A stretch of DNA of 64,000 nucleotides from assembly GCF_963678635.1 (NCBI RefSeq), contig NC_087064.1:75356213-75420212 (forward strand). Direction: 5' to 3'. Shown one piece after another: positions 21,813 to 34,700 of the stretch (its first letter is position 1; each line of letters opens with the position of its first letter). This DNA is from Symsagittifera roscoffensis (taxonomy: Eukaryota > Xenacoelomorpha > Acoela > Convolutidae). Under the pieces are notes generated by a model. That model was not told the DNA's origin and searched no databases. It was given only the letters and a program-made list of their open reading frames with translations. The position numbers and the translations under genes were made by a program.

Positions 21813-23819
21813 AAGATATGAATAGAATTCATGTGACTAAATCTGAATTCGATACGTCTTACGTGTCTTCAAAAAGGACATGCAAGCGTACACAAGAAAA
21901 TAAAATTTAAGTATTACAATTTAAAAAGTTCGTCGAAAACTGTTTTGTCATATATAGTGCCAAATTGGCACGTACGTAGCGTTCGCTATCTGTTTTGCCA
22001 GGGTGATCCACTGTTTTAAAAAGCTACCTGCGCCGTATGAAAAAAGCGAGAAGATGAGAAGAAAATAAATTCCGCATTATTAGGGCATTGCGATGTGATT
22101 GGCTAGAGAATTTTCTGGCATTTTGAGTTGTGACGCACAACTTAATGACGTTCACAAAATTTAGAGCCTTATCAAAATTCTATCGCAATTTTGGGTTGTT
22201 CGATTGACAGTTTCAACCTCAGATTTTTGCACAAGTTGACGTTTGAGCATTGGGAGCCAAATTTTTTTTGGATTCCGTTGAGTCTGTTCCTTTCCGTTGC
22301 TCATTTTCCGGAGCTTTCACATTTTTTCCAAGCTCAAACTAGCATTTAAGCGCATAAGTCTAATCTACATGCTCCGAACCAAAATTTTGCTCAGAGCATT
22401 TTGGCTCCTACTGATGAGGCTAAAAACACAAGAGGAAGAAACACCCAAAACACCTTCGGCTCTCGCAAAAACTGCTTGTCGAAACTAATTATCAATTATT
22501 TCACTAATTTGGAAATGAAATGGTAATTGATTGAAACTTTTAATCAAAGAATTCAAGATTGTGTTTTGTTTGCGTCAATTTCTCTTCGGTTTTTCCAAAA
22601 AAAAACAGGATAGAACTTTAAAAAACTAGCCTTTTTTCTATCATCCTCTGCATTGTCTTTGCCCGCAAGATTTATTTTGCCCGACAGAATTTCAGACAAG
22701 GAAACACGCAAGTTTTTCTTCCTCTCTTGAAAACTCAAATATGGCTGTATGATATGCCATTCCCTCGGAAGGCGCAGCAGAACTCTCTGAATCTAGCTGA
22801 AAAAGGCACTAATTGCCTTAATAATAAAGATGACATGAAAAAATGCTTGAAAACTTGCCAGAATTTTCGTTTTTTGAAAGTTCGACTTAGATATCAGTGT
22901 CTGTAAGAAACATGAAAAAAACGCCGGTTTTGGAAGAAAGAGAAAAAAACACAACAACCAGATACATCGTGAAGATTGGTTGATTGCGAAAAAAAATTTG
23001 CACTAGATAAAAACTGAAAATTCATAAGAAACCTCCGGACACGCTCCAAATTTGCGTGACAAGCACGTTGATTGCAAGATAGACTGAATCCCGAAGGTTC
23101 AGTGATGATCCGGAGCAGATTCAAACCACTCCAGTGCACGAGAAAAGAAAGCATAGCGACATTATCTTACAAGGAGCTTGGAATTGGAAGATCGGTGCCT
23201 AGTGAGTTTTAGAACGACTTGAAAATTATTTTTTAATTGGTGTAAGGCCCTGAAAATTTGAAATTAGTAACGTGCATTAATTGTTTCAGAGCATTAGTAG
23301 TTGAGGGCGAAGGAAGAGTCAATTCATCTCTAATGGGTCCGATATGAAACTGTCTTAAAATTTTTTTTAGTTATATCATTTGGCGCATAGTGAGATCGTC
23401 TATTGTTGTGATTTGTTTTTAGTTTGTTATAATGACCTTCGTTATTTTAATTAATACCAGTTTAGTTACGACCATCGGTCGATATGAACGGAAGTTCAGT
23501 TGTCCTTTTTAACGTCTTAATTCAACTACTTCCTTTTGTCCTTTTAACAATTAAGCTTATGTACATACCTTGTACATAGACACTTAGAATAAGAATAGTT
23601 TATTATCTATATTAGCATAATTGTTCAGGAGCTATCTAATGTCAAGACTCATAAGCCATGGGGCCCAGAACCGAACCTAGATATACAGAAGGAGAACGAC
23701 TTGAAAATTTCAATAAAAAAACTGTGATCAACTCACACACCACTAGGCGGAAAATGGCAAGTATTTCGAGCTCAAACCCTGAACAGATAACTAACAAGGG
23801 CATAGATTAGATCGTTAGA
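21813..23819. other. No recognisable gene
   Basis: Scattered frames up to about 86 codons on both strands, for example 22297-22488 plus and 23154-22894 minus. None shows a motif, splice context or repeat partner that would support it. Confidence 0.4.
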
Positions 23820-24530
23820 CGACACTTTGAACTGTCGAAAGACGGAGAGCAACAGTGACTGGTTTTGGGCGATTCAAAAACAAACCGAAACCGAGTAGAA
23901 CAGATAGGACCAAGCATAATCGCCAGAGGTTTTGGTGGTCACACAATTCATTGTATATCTGAGAACGTAAACTACACTAAATAAAAGAAATTCGACCGAG
24001 TCAATTTTTTTCTTGATGTAAAAGACTGTCAATCATAACAATCTGACCAAAAACAAACCATCGTACAGGATAAAAAACGGGTATACGGGTATTAAATATA
24101 TTTAAACCGAGCACAATAAATCTATGCACATATACTCCACTTGGTGGACTGAGGCAAGATTTAAATGCAAACGTCATCAAACTCAATATATCTTTTTGTT
24201 CTTTGCTAAATAAAATTAGGAAACTCAAAAATGTGCAGTTTATAACAGCAATGTTATCAGTTTTTTTTTCAAGATGATATAAATGAAAGCCCATGACTAA
24301 CATACAAAAACTTATTGAAAATTCAAAGCAAAACAAAATATATCTCAAAATAGTTCAAATAAAATGCCAAAGTATAATCAGAAAGCGAAATGCGCTTGAG
24401 TATTTAGTAATTGATCTAGGTGATTACACAATTTTAACAATAATTGAAATATGGCTAACCACTAGTGATAATTTTGAGATATGGAACCTACCTCCTACAA
24501 TCCATTGCTGCTTCTGACAGGGCGAAATAT
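23820..24530 (+). mobile_element. Decayed LINE fragment: possible SGNH-type ORF1 end and endonuclease start
   Basis: From 23859 a frame reads LVLGDSKTNRNRVEQIG then GGHTIHC, which fits the GDS block of SGNH-esterase-like ORF1 proteins in CR1-type LINEs. At 24293-24517 a frame reads RKRNALEYLVIDLGDYTILT followed by IEIWLTT. This is the block of APE-type endonucleases usually written as NKR-x-E-L...D-I-x-x-x-T-E-T-W-L; the catalytic E of T-E-T-W-L is kept in I-E-I-W-L. Stops and frameshifts are frequent, so this is a dead copy. Its ends are not visible. Confidence 0.55.
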
Positions 24531-25711
24531 TGATTACGGCAAATCAAAAGAAAGAAGTGTAATAGTCTGCATACCACAACCATTATCACCTGTATTGCGA
24601 CAAACTTAAGTTTACTGGCGGAAAAGATTTTGATTTCCTATGGATCAACGTGACGCGAATATGAGAGATCAAAAAAATTCAACATCGTTTCTAACCCTTC
24701 TATGGCACTTCGTTCAAAATTACTGGATGATTGGGCTCCTAAGATTAATAATGCTACAACAAATTGACCCATACCTTTTTTGACTCCAGTATCAAATATC
24801 TTAAAAGAAAAACAGAATAAATAATCATTTTTTGCACCCTATGGCCTCAGTGTATATTCACCTGATTCATTTGAGGATTTCACGCGAAATACAGCCAACT
24901 CAACCAATCGTATTGCTTACATCACGCTGAAAGATGGGAACAAAACTTTCTTTTTGGAATTAAATATTAGAACAGATCTGGTATAAGTTATTATACTAAA
25001 CCGTCCCTTGATTCGACACTTATTAAAATCTATTCAATCAGTTATGTTTTCATGTAAAGTATCAATGTTTTTGCGCATTTTTGATTTTTCTAACGTTTTT
25101 TCTTTATCTTCTCTCTGTCTCTGACAGAAGAGATCTATTCAATCAATTCATCACAACAACCGGGCTAAAAGTGTAAGTGTGTCAATCTGACTAATTTATA
25201 AAAACAAGCCTCACGTTGTAATATAAATGGTCCGTTTTTTTTTAAAGTTGATTTGCTTCATTTTAGTGATAAAAAAGTGATGTAAAAGGTTTTTGGGTCT
25301 ATAAGAGTCCAAAAACCGTACCAAACGAGTCACAATAATGTTGTGTAGAAATATCAATTTGCTTCTGATGTTGGTGATAACTTGAATTGCCGCGGAGAGT
25401 GCTGCAACTAGCAGTGGGTGCAATTTTTTATAGTATTTTGTCTTTTTTTGTTTTTTGATACCGCCATTTTTTGTTGAATGTTTGAATTGTGGGAAGGGTG
25501 GAGTTTTTTTGCCTGGTTTGAATTTCTTTTGTGTTTTGTACTGATGATTTAATTTTCGGAATTTGCATTTGTATGTTTTCTCTGTCCAATTGTTTGCAGT
25601 TAGTGCATTTCTGAATAATGTATCTGTTTGTCAATATTATCAATCAAAGCTTCATTGCTCACTGGCAATTGTCATCCTGTCATCAGAATTTTCTGGTAAT
25701 GTGGTAATTAG
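24531..25711. other. Non-coding or highly decayed sequence after the LINE fragment
   Basis: May continue the LINE, but no conserved endonuclease or RT block could be read. Short minus-strand frames near 25211-25643 lack support. Confidence 0.35.
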
Positions 25712-25807
25712 AAGGTCAAAAGTATCATAGTAACCGAAGTTACAGCCAGGTGTTTTTTCATGACACAGTCCAATCAAAATTGTAAGATTTTTCTCGATAT
25801 GGAAGAG
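25712..25807 (+). repeat. SINE core copy, head missing
   Basis: GAAGGTCAAAAGTATCATAG followed by TTACAGCCAGGTG and a final CTCGATATGGAAGAG block. This is the same core as 21705-21812 and the complement of 36483-36580. No tRNA-like head is visible upstream. Confidence 0.6.
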
Positions 25808-27984
25808 TAAAGTATAACTTGAACAAAAAAAGAGAACCAGATGGTTGAAAATCAAGCAAACCAGGTTGAGAAAACGAACACCTACACAGCAAAAAAAATG
25901 GGAATTAAACTGATATGAGGCTATTTGAACTGATATGAGGCTACCGATCTATCATACACTTTTACGAAGCTGCCTTTTGTTCCCTTTGCTCTATAAATAA
26001 AAAAAAAATTCGAAAATAGTTTTATCATTGGAACCATTCACAACCTGTTTTACAGGGAAGGTTCTCTGTTTAAGAATTCTTCAGAAAACTTGAGAATAAT
26101 TACGGGTTCGTCGGTTCACATTTAGAATAAGTTCTTGTAAAGTTTATTCTAAAAATTTCAGAGCTAGGGCCTGCGGCATTCTGATTTTCTAAAACTATTG
26201 GTTGAAATTTAGATCCATCATTTGCCAAAATTGCTATTGTCCAATTGAGATTACAAATTGAGCCTGCGCTTATTCAACTAAAGCTAGTGAGACAACTACT
26301 GTTACATCCCATAATAGATGCTTAACAGCAGCACATGGGACGAACGTCAAACTGTCGCTTCTCATCTGTCCTGTGGAGGTGTCCAGAAAACATTAAATGT
26401 CAACTTGTGCAAAAACTCTTTCTTCCACACATCAAGACTATCTGGACACCAAATTTTTTTGGTTGATTGAATCAGATTATTGGCATTGCAGCCAATTCTC
26501 TTCGATGAGTTGAAGATTCGTAACAAAGTACAATTTCTTTATGTATCATTAATCACCAGAAACAAACAAATGTCTCTCGTTTTTGTGTGATTTGAAATGA
26601 CCAGATCTTCGTTTGTACTGCTTGCGATCAAGTAAATTATTCCTCATTTCAAACCAGCAATGAAAGCCGTTCTTTTTAATCAAACTTGCAAATCGAGGAG
26701 TAACTGAATGATTGACAGGTCTGATGAATTCTAATGATCTGTGCAGTAAAAATCAATCATCTTGAAATTTATTAGTTTGTACATACGGTATGTACGCGAT
26801 ATATAAAATTACATTTAAATATCGCGCAACAAGAAAAACTTTGGGAGAATATAAATTGAGAGTGTGAGAGCTTTTGCACGCAAAGATTTGCTCAAGGAAA
26901 CGGGCCTTTCATTTTTTTGTTTGCTCCGATAAAAAAAACTACATTTCTCGTTGATCAAAAGCATAAATGTAACACCAAAGAATTTCCTTTGATCAACACT
27001 CTTGAATAGCAATCGAACTACACCCTAGCAATAGAACTACACTAGAACAGAAGTGTCTCTATAAATAAAATGAAAGTAAATGCAAATAAGGTACATCCTT
27101 GCTTAACAAAGCGATAAGTTTCAAAGCCGGATGTCAAGAGCCCGTTAACTTGATTTGTTGCTTTTGTAATCAGTTGTGAAGTTTTATGGCTTTAACTGCA
27201 AAAGATTCCAGATTCAAATCATCAAAAAGACTTGAGAGAAGCGTTCGGTCGACTCTGTCAAAATTTTTTAAAAAATCAAAATTTACTTCATAATCATTTT
27301 GGCTTGCTAATAATATTTCAGCGATAATTGAATTTTTCAGTTTTTGTAAGGTTAAAGCACCTGGCGGCTAAAGAAGCATATTGGTGTTAAAGAACTTAAA
27401 AAAACAAATTGATGTCCTCTGATAACATCGCTCAAATTTTTTTTTTGCTCTCGCATACTATAATTTTTAACGCCACTGTTCATATGACTTATGGGTCTAA
27501 AATCCAGCATCATAAATGATTTTGTGTTTCTGGCAAAAAGTTTTATCATTACAAGTTAAGCACTAGCAAGAAATTGGCAAGTGGAAAGGTAGAAATTGCA
27601 AACTTTTGCTGAAACATTATCATTTTCATGAATAATTTTTCTGTATCAGCCAGATGTAAATCCATTTAGTCCCTGAGCAATTTTGTTATCAACAATCAAT
27701 TTTTGAACATATTTGAAGTTTCTAGCTCGGTAAATGGCCGGTAGTCAATTTTCTACCTCTTTTATTTTTTTTACAGGGAAAGAGGTAAATGCGCCATCTG
27801 AAACAGACAGTGGTTGGTTTGAATACAAATCAGTGTGAAGTTTCTTGATTTATCGAAGAAGTTCATCGTCTGTCGTGAAAATGGTACCGTTTATTTTACT
27901 CTTTTCAATGAATTAGACAAATTTTGGAAGTCTAATGGTTTAAAATTTTGTAACTCCCTCAAAACTATACTAAATTTATATATT
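25808..27984. other. No recognisable gene
   Basis: AT-rich sequence with only short frames. A doubled GAACTGATATGAGGCTA-like phrase occurs near 25911-25941. I see nothing else to annotate. Confidence 0.45.
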
Positions 27985-28865
27985 CTTTTCCATTTTATCA
28001 CTAGTATCCATATCTTCTGTGAATGGCTGAATTAGTTCAATTACGAGGATATTTTTACTTTTTTCCTTTTGTGACAGATTGCCCATCAGTGCTGATTTGA
28101 AATCAATTTTTTGGTTAGCCTCAGGATTTGATTCAATCAGAACTTCATGTTTTATTGGGATTTGTGAGTCTCGAAACTGTGTATCTGACATTGTTTTCGT
28201 TGAAGACACTTAGCCCGATTCGTTACGCTTTATCCTTTTTTTATGTCTTTTGAGTATCGCTTTGTTCTCAATTAGTTTTATTTTTTCGTTTTGACTTCTT
28301 GAATTTTGTACAAATATTTCTTCGTCAAATCTCAAACGGTGGAAGTCATTTTTTTCCAACAAGTCAATCTGGAGCCATTTGTTTTTTTTTTTGCTTTTCA
28401 AAAAATTTGAGTTTCCTTAAATTTAAAAAATTAATCAAGTTTTTGAGATTCAGGGCCAAAGTTTGCGAAGTCCTCGCATCGCTTTTCGGATTCAAATCAA
28501 TAATGACAAGTATGTAGTCTATCGAAAAGAACCTAATTATTTGAAATTCATTAGAAAATGCAAGTTTGTTAATTGTACCAAGAATAGCTGACCAAAACAT
28601 CATCAGTCCTTCGACATTGTTTAAGCATGCGGGAAAAATGATTCCCTTCTGTAAAGTGAAGAGTGAAGAATTATATCAAAATGGAAAGTAATTTTGCAGG
28701 ATTCCCAAAACCAATGCGTTTTGTGGGAATAAATCTGTCGTATTTTGTGTTCAGTCTTCAGTGGGTTCATCTTATTAAAATTCACTAATTTCCAGTTAAG
28801 ATTTTTCTTTCTTTTGAACTTAGAAAACTGAGAATGAATGCGGAGATCTTTCTCTAGTTTTTTTT
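27985..28865 (-). repeat. Amplified segment, copy A (about 0.9 kb)
   Basis: Begins at CTTTTCCATTTTATCACTAG and repeats at 28893 (B), 31729 (C) and 34453 (D), with another part-copy from about 35452 (E). Copy A carries the C-terminal part of a minus-strand coding sequence. Frames at 28401-28210 and 28209-27976 together correspond to the single frame in copy B, split here by a TAG stop. Further upstream on the minus strand (28603-28364) is the frame containing LMMFWSAILGTINKL-type sequence. Confidence 0.8.
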
Positions 28866-28884
28866 TCGAAAAACTATACTGAAA

Positions 28885-29271
28885 CTATATAGTCTTTTCC
28901 ATTTTATCACTAGTATCCATATCTTCTGTGAATGGCTGAATTAGTTTAATTACGAGGATATTTTTACTTTTTTCCTTTTGTGACAGATTGCCCATCAGTG
29001 CTGATTTGAAATCAATTTTTTGGTTAGCCTCAGGATTTGAATCAATCAGAACTTCATGTTTTATTGGGATTTGTGAGTCTCGAAACTGTGTATCTGACAT
29101 TGTTTTCGTTGAAGACACTGAGCCCGATTCGTTACGCTTTATCCTTTTTTTACGTCTTTTGAGTATCGCTTTGTTCTCAATTAGTTTTATTTTTTTGTTT
29201 TGACTTCTTGAATTTTGTACAAATATTTCTTCGTCAAATATCAAACGGTTGAAGTCATTTTTTTCCAACAA
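28885..29271 (-). CDS. Unknown basic protein fragment in amplified segment, copy B
   Basis: A 128-codon minus-strand frame, the best preserved of the family. It contains an NLS-like run KRRKKRIKRNE around residues 38-48, then SSTKTMSDTQF, PEANQKIDFKSALMGNLSQK and an acidic end with TSDKMEK. Copies A, C, D and E encode recognisable versions. Compared with copies A, B and E, copies C and D lack 42 codons exactly in frame, which supports this strand as the coding one. The first M may not be the true start, since similarity continues upstream in another frame. I do not recognise the family. It is probably the C-terminal part of a larger, now broken gene. Confidence 0.4.
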   Translation of the reverse strand: MLEKNDFNRLIFDEEIFVQNSRSQNKKIKLIENKAILKRRKKRIKRNESGSVSSTKTMSDTQFRDSQIPIKHEVLIDSNPEANQKIDFKSALMGNLSQKEKSKNILVIKLIQPFTEDMDTSDKMEKTI

Positions 29272-29475
29272 GTCAATCTGGAGCCATTTGTTTTTTTTTG
29301 CTTTTCATAAAACTTGAGTTTCCTAAAATTTTAAAAAATTATTCAAGTTTTGAGATTCAGGGCCAAAGTTTCCGAAGTCCTCGCATCGCTTTTTGGATTC
29401 AAATCAATAATGACAAGTATGTAGTCTATCGAAAAGAACCTAATTATTTGAAATTCGTTAAAAAATCCAAGTTTG

Positions 29476-29978
29476 TTAATTGTACCAAGAATAGCTGACC
29501 AAAACATCATCAGTCCTTCGACATTGTTTAAGCATACGGAAAAAATGATTCCCTTCTGTAAAGTGAAAAATTATATCAAAATGGAAAGTCATTTTACAGG
29601 ATTCCCAAAACCAATGCGTTTTGTGGGAATAAATCTGTCGTATTTTGTGTTCAGTCTTCAGTGGGTTCATCTTATTAAAATTCACTAATTTCCAGTTAAG
29701 ATTTTTCTTTCTTTTGAACTTAGAAAACTGAGAATGAATGCGGAGATCTTTCTCTAGTTTTTTTTCGAAAAGAATGGTGTTATCTGTCTTTTTTCTTTGA
29801 AGTTTTGGTTTAATTTGGAAAGTTTAGTGTAATCATTGAAGTCTACAACCTGATTGTAGAGATCCTTGTCTGTAGTTTTCGTCAAATTGAACAACTCATT
29901 CGAATAATGCACATCGCTTAAACTTTGAGCGAGGGAACTGCAATGGTTGAGATCTGCAAGGTCAAACAATCTTTTCAT
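29476..29978 (-). pseudogene. Middle part of the unknown minus-strand gene, copy B
   Basis: The upper frame (29978-29754) contains HYSNELFNLTKTTDKDLYNQ and the lower (29685-29476) contains NPLKTEHKIRQIYSHKTHWF. Copy C has nearly the same at 32688-32464 and 32400-32190. The two frames are separated by a stop and frame change at about 29754. A splice could join them, but I could not define one, so I call this decayed coding sequence. Confidence 0.35.
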
Positions 29979-31379
29979 TCCTTAGATTGCTTCAAATTGA
30001 CAGTGGGGGCAAAATCGACTTGTTTGCTTCAGAAACTTTTGTTACACCCTGCGGAAGATCCTCGTTGTTACTATTTACTCATTTAGATTTGGTTTTTCCG
30101 CGGAATCTGTTTCTACCGTGTCGCAATGTTGATTTGATTAATCTGTAGGGGGCTTAAAACTTTCACTGAAATGCATGAAAATTTGCTCGACATGCATATT
30201 AAGGGTTTATTTTCCATTAAATCCTCTACGAAACCACTTTCTGAACTCTGAATAAGGATTTTTTTTTGATGAAACAACAATCCACATGATATCCTTTAAC
30301 TTGTTTTCAATGTAATTTAAAATTTGAAATTTCATGTAGAGATGGAACATAAAAAAAGTTCCACACTCTACCTCATTTTGAAGGATTACATTCGCGAATT
30401 GTATGACCAGTCACGTAAAAGACTTTCCTGAGTTTCATTCTGGGTTGTCATTTCAAATACAACTCGACCTTTTTGTCAGAATTATTGATTAAGCAGCTTT
30501 CTCGTGATACTATTGTGCTGTGGTTAAATCACCTTGGTAGTTGCAGCTTTTTCACAGCAGCTAGGTCATTACAAACAAATGGCAGATTTCTGCTTTTGAT
30601 CCTGGCCACTTTTGGGTAGATATTATTTGGTTTTTTGTTAAGAATCCATTGGAAGTACAGTATTGCCCAACAGGTTAAGTCCATGACTCTTAATTGTGAC
30701 AGTCGGTCATATTTGGAAGTTTGACCTTGAGCTGAACGTTTAATTTTGATTTTGGGAAGAAAAATTATTTTTTTTCAAAATTTCGAATTGAGCCTATCAT
30801 GCTCAAGTTTCTCGCGACAACTGAAAAAGCGAGAAAAATACATCAGAAGATTCAAGTGAGAAAATACTAGAGTAAAATTGCTATTCGCAATTTTACTGGA
30901 ATTATACAACGCAAGTAGAGTTATCTTGTTCCTGATAGGAAGTCGAAATTGCAGGGAGAGAGAAAGAAAAACGATCAATCGTACTAGTGAGAGACTTGTG
31001 TGGAAAGGTGGACAGCTGAAGCTACCCAATGGTCCAGATAGAAAAACTTATTTTCGAGCTAAAACTTAGTCATTCAAAACTTCTTGAGTTAGACTTAATT
31101 AAACTAAATGAATTCTAGAGTTGCTTTACCGTTATTAGTTATTCCATTCTAGAGGCTGTGTCGGTATGTGAGTACCTAATTCAAGTTTCTTGAGTGTGTT
31201 TTATGTGATTATGTTGAGTTAAGTAGTTTTCAGGTTGATCCATCTGAAATGGTGCAAAGGTTCACTGTCCAGTAGAAATTAACGGTATACTTAAGGTTCC
31301 GACCCTGTTTTTAATAGCGTTCGATTGTTTTAGGTATTTTGATATCTGACCATGGAGCGTTCTTGTTTCTAGAGTGGGA

Positions 31380-31386
31380 GGGGGGG
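31380..31386 (+). repeat. Short G run inside copy B
   Basis: GAGTGGGAGGGGGGGTGTT in copy B corresponds to a 14-base G run in copy C (34097-34110). The tract has expanded or contracted between copies. Confidence 0.6.
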
Positions 31387-31617
31387 TGTTTTGGTAGTAG
31401 CTTTTAAGCTGTAACACAGTTTGTAGTCTCATGTCGCAAATGAACCGAATTGGCTGCGACCGCATGAGGTAGAAAAACACAAGAGATAGTGTTCATGACT
31501 CTTGAGCCAATGGTTATAGTTTAGGGCCTATTTCTTTTAGCCTCATATTTGAATTAGGTTGGCGGCTGTTACATATGCCTGAGATAAACTGTTCTGATTC
31601 TGGGGGAGCGACAACCG

Positions 31618-31947
31618 TCAAAGTTTGAAGTTTTCTTTCGTCTCTGTTCGTTGTACATGTTTTAGAAATCGTGATTTTTTTTCACATATTAATTGGAAAA
31701 TGCTTGAGAGTTTCAGAAGCGCTTGTGTCTTTTCCATTTTATCACTGGTACCCAAATCTCCTGCGAATGGCGGAATTAGTGTAATTACTAGGATACACTT
31801 AACTTCCATTGTTTTCGTTGAAGACACTGAGCCCGGTTTAATAAGCTTTATCCTTTTCACTTGTACGTCTGTTGAGTATTGCTTTGTTCTCAATTGGTTT
31901 TTTTTCCATTTGATTTCCGGAATTTTGTACAAATGTTTCTTCGTCAA
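31618..31947 (-). pseudogene. Unknown basic protein fragment, copy C C-terminus with in-frame deletion
   Basis: 109-codon minus-strand frame. It keeps VKRIKLIKPGSVSSTKTM, then jumps directly to EVKCILVITLIPPF. Relative to copies A, B and E, 42 codons (SDxQF... to ...LSQK and one more residue) are missing without a frameshift. The end differs from copy B and continues as a longer tail. Copy D (34671-34387) has the same deletion, so C and D share a recent ancestor. Confidence 0.35.
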
Positions 31948-34452
31948 GTGTCAAACGGTGGAAGTCATTTTTTCCAACAAGTCAATCTGGAGCCATTTTT
32001 TTTTTTTTGCTTTTCATAAAATTTGAGTTTCCTAAAACTTTAAATAATTATTCAAGTTTTTGAGATTCAGGGCCAAATTTTACGAAGTCCTCGCATCGCT
32101 TTTCGGATTCAAATCAATAATGACAAGTATGTAGTCTATCGAAAAGAACCTAATTATTTGAAATTCGTTAAAAAATGCAAGTTTGTTAATTGTACCAAGA
32201 ATAGCTGACCAAAACATCATTAGTCCTTCGACATTGTTTAAGCATGCGGAAAAAATGATTCCCTTCTGTAAAGTGAAGAATTGTATCAAAATGGAAAGTA
32301 ATTTTGCAGGATTCCCAAAACCAATGCGTTTTGTGGGAATAAATCTGTCATATTTTGTGTTCAGTCTTCAGTGGGTTCATCTTATTAAAATTCACTAATT
32401 TCCAGTTAAGATTTTTCTTTCTTTTGAACTTAGAAAACTGAGAATGAATGCGGAGATCTTTCTCTAGTTTTTTTTCGAAAAGAATGGTGTTATCTGTCTT
32501 TTTTCTTTGAAGTTTTGGTTTAATTTGGAAAGTTTAGTGTAATCATTGAAGTCTACAACCTGATTGTAGAGATCCTTGTCCGTAGTTTTCGTCAAATTGA
32601 ACAACTCATTCGAATAATGCACATCGCTTAAACTTTGAGCCATGGAACTGCAATTGTTGAGATCCTTCGAGTATTTTTCCAAGGCCAAACAATCTTTTCA
32701 TTCCTTGGATTGCTTCAAATTGACAGTGGGGGCAAAATCGACGTGTTTGCTTCAGAAACTTTTGTTACACACTGCGGAAGATCCTCGTTGTTACTATTTA
32801 CTCATATTAGATTTGGTTTCTCCGCGGAATCTTCTTCTACCGTGTCGCAATGTTGATTTGATTAATCTGTAGGGGGCTTAAAACTTTCACTGAAATGCAT
32901 GAAAGTTTGCTCGACATGCATATTAAGGGTTTATTTTCCATTGAATCCTCTACGAAACCACTTTCTGAACTCTGAATAAGGATTTTTTTTGATGAAACAA
33001 CAATCCACATGATATCCTTTAACTTGTTTTCAATGCAATTTAAAATTTGAAATTTCATGTAGAGATGGAACATAAAAAAAGTTCCACACTCTACCTCATT
33101 TTGAAGGGTTATATTCGCGAATTGTATGACCAGTCACATAAAAGACTTTCCTGAGTTTCATTCTGGGTTGTCATTTCAAATACAACTCGACCTTTTCATC
33201 GGAATTATTGATTAAGCAGCTTTCTCGTGATACTATTGTGCTGTGGTTAAATCACCTTGGTAGTTGCAGCTTTTTCACAGCAGCTAGGTCATTACAAACA
33301 AATGGCAGATTTCTGCTTTTGATCCTGGCCGCTTTTGGGTGGATGTTAGTTGGTTTTTTGTTAAGAATCCATTGGAAGTACAGTATTGCTCAACAGGTTA
33401 AGTCCATGACTCTTAATTGTGCCAGTCGGTCATATTTGGAAGTTTGACCTTGAGCTGAACGTTTAATCTTGATTTTGGGAAAAATTATTTTTTCAAAATT
33501 TCGAATTGAGCCTATCATGCTTAAGTTTCTCGCGAAAACTGAAAAAGCGAGAAAAATACATCAGAAGACTCAAGTGAGAAAATACTAGAGTAAAATTGCT
33601 ATTCGCAATTTTACTGGAATTATACAACGCAAGTAGAGTTATCTTGTTCCTGATAGGAAGTCGAAATTGCAGGGAGAGAGAAAGAAAAACGATCAATCGT
33701 ACTATTGAGAGACTTGTGTGGAAAGGTGGACAGCTGAAGCTGCCCAATGGTCCAGATAGAAAAACTCATTTTCGAGCTAAAATTTAGTCATTCAAAACTT
33801 CTTGAGTTAGACTTAATTAACCTAAATCAATTCTAGAGTTGCTTTACTGTTATTAGTAATTCCATTCTAGAGGTTGTGTCGGTATGTGAGTACCTAATTC
33901 AAGTTTCTTGAGTGTGTTTTATGTGATTATGTTGAGTTAAGTAGAGTTTTCAGGTTGATCCATCTGAAATGGTGCAAAGGTTCACTGTCCAGTAGAAACG
34001 AACGGTATACTTAAGGTTCCGACCCTGTTTTTAATAGCGTTTGATTGTTTTAGGTATTTTGAGACCTGACCATGGGGGCGTTCTTGTTTCTAGAGTGGGG
34101 GGGGGGGGGGCTGTTTTGGTAGTAGCTTTTAAGCTGTAACACAGTTTGTAGTCTCATGTCGCAAATGAACCGAATTGGCTGCGACCGCATGAGGTAGAAA
34201 AACACAAGAGATAGTGTTCATGACTCTTGAGCCAATGGTTATAGTTTAGGGCCTATTTCTTTTAGCCTCATATGTGAATTAGGTTGGCGGCTGTTACATA
34301 TGCCTGAGATAAACTGTTCTGATTCTGGGGGAGCGACAACCGTCAAAGTTTGAAGTTTTCTTTCGTCTCTGTTCGTTGTACATGTTTTAGAAATCGTGAT
34401 TTTTTTCACATATTAATTGGAAAATGCTTGAGAGTTTCAGAAGCGCTTGTGT
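31729..34452 (-). repeat. Amplified segment, copy C (about 2.7 kb)
   Basis: Second full copy. On the minus strand it reproduces the frames of copy B, with additional decay: a TGG tryptophan codon of copy B (about 30670) is TGA in copy C (about 33390). It includes the 32289-32080 frame with GIIFSACLNNVEGLMMFWSA. A G run of 14 lies at 34097-34110. Confidence 0.8.
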
Positions 34453-34700
34453 CTTTTCCATTTTATCACTGGTACCCAAATCTCCTGCGAATGGCGGAAT
34501 TAGTGTAATTACCAGGATACTCTTAACTTCCATTGTTTTCGTTGAAGACACTGAGCCCGGTTTAATAAGCTTTATCCTTTTCACTTGTACGTCTGTTGAG
34601 TATCGCTTTGTTCTCAATTGGTTTTTTTTCCATTTGATTTCCGGAATTTTGTACAAATGTTTCTTCGTCAAGTGTCAAACGGTGGAAGTCAACTTTTCCC
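34453..34700 (-). repeat. Amplified segment, copy D (short)
   Basis: Starts like the others and carries the C-terminal coding part with the same 42-codon deletion as copy C. It stops resembling them near 34690-34700, where a different AT-rich sequence begins. Confidence 0.75.

Larger units (their letters stand above)
28893..31728 (-). repeat. Amplified segment, copy B (about 2.8 kb)
   Basis: Full-length copy of the segment. It includes, on the minus strand in gene order, frames near 30730-30570 (DLTCWAILYFQWILNKKP and NLPFVCNDLAAVKKLQL), 29978-29754 (SDVHYSNELFNLTKTTDKDL), 29685-29476 and the C-terminal frame at 29271-28885. Offset to copy C is about 2.7-2.8 kb. Several stops and frame changes show that the long gene is broken. 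Confidence 0.8.

Noticed and set aside
33000-33200. PiggyBac-like transposase (a KWG...F-like block) in the amplified segment.
   Set aside because: Only a short loose resemblance that requires reading through stops; no catalytic Asp context or C-terminal Cys domain could be found.
33090-33447. Minus-strand frame in amplified copy C where several stops are TGA, suggesting TGA read as tryptophan.
   Set aside because: Copy B has TGG at one of these positions, TAA also interrupts the frame, and the Ki-67-like gene ends normally with TGA. Ordinary decay explains it.
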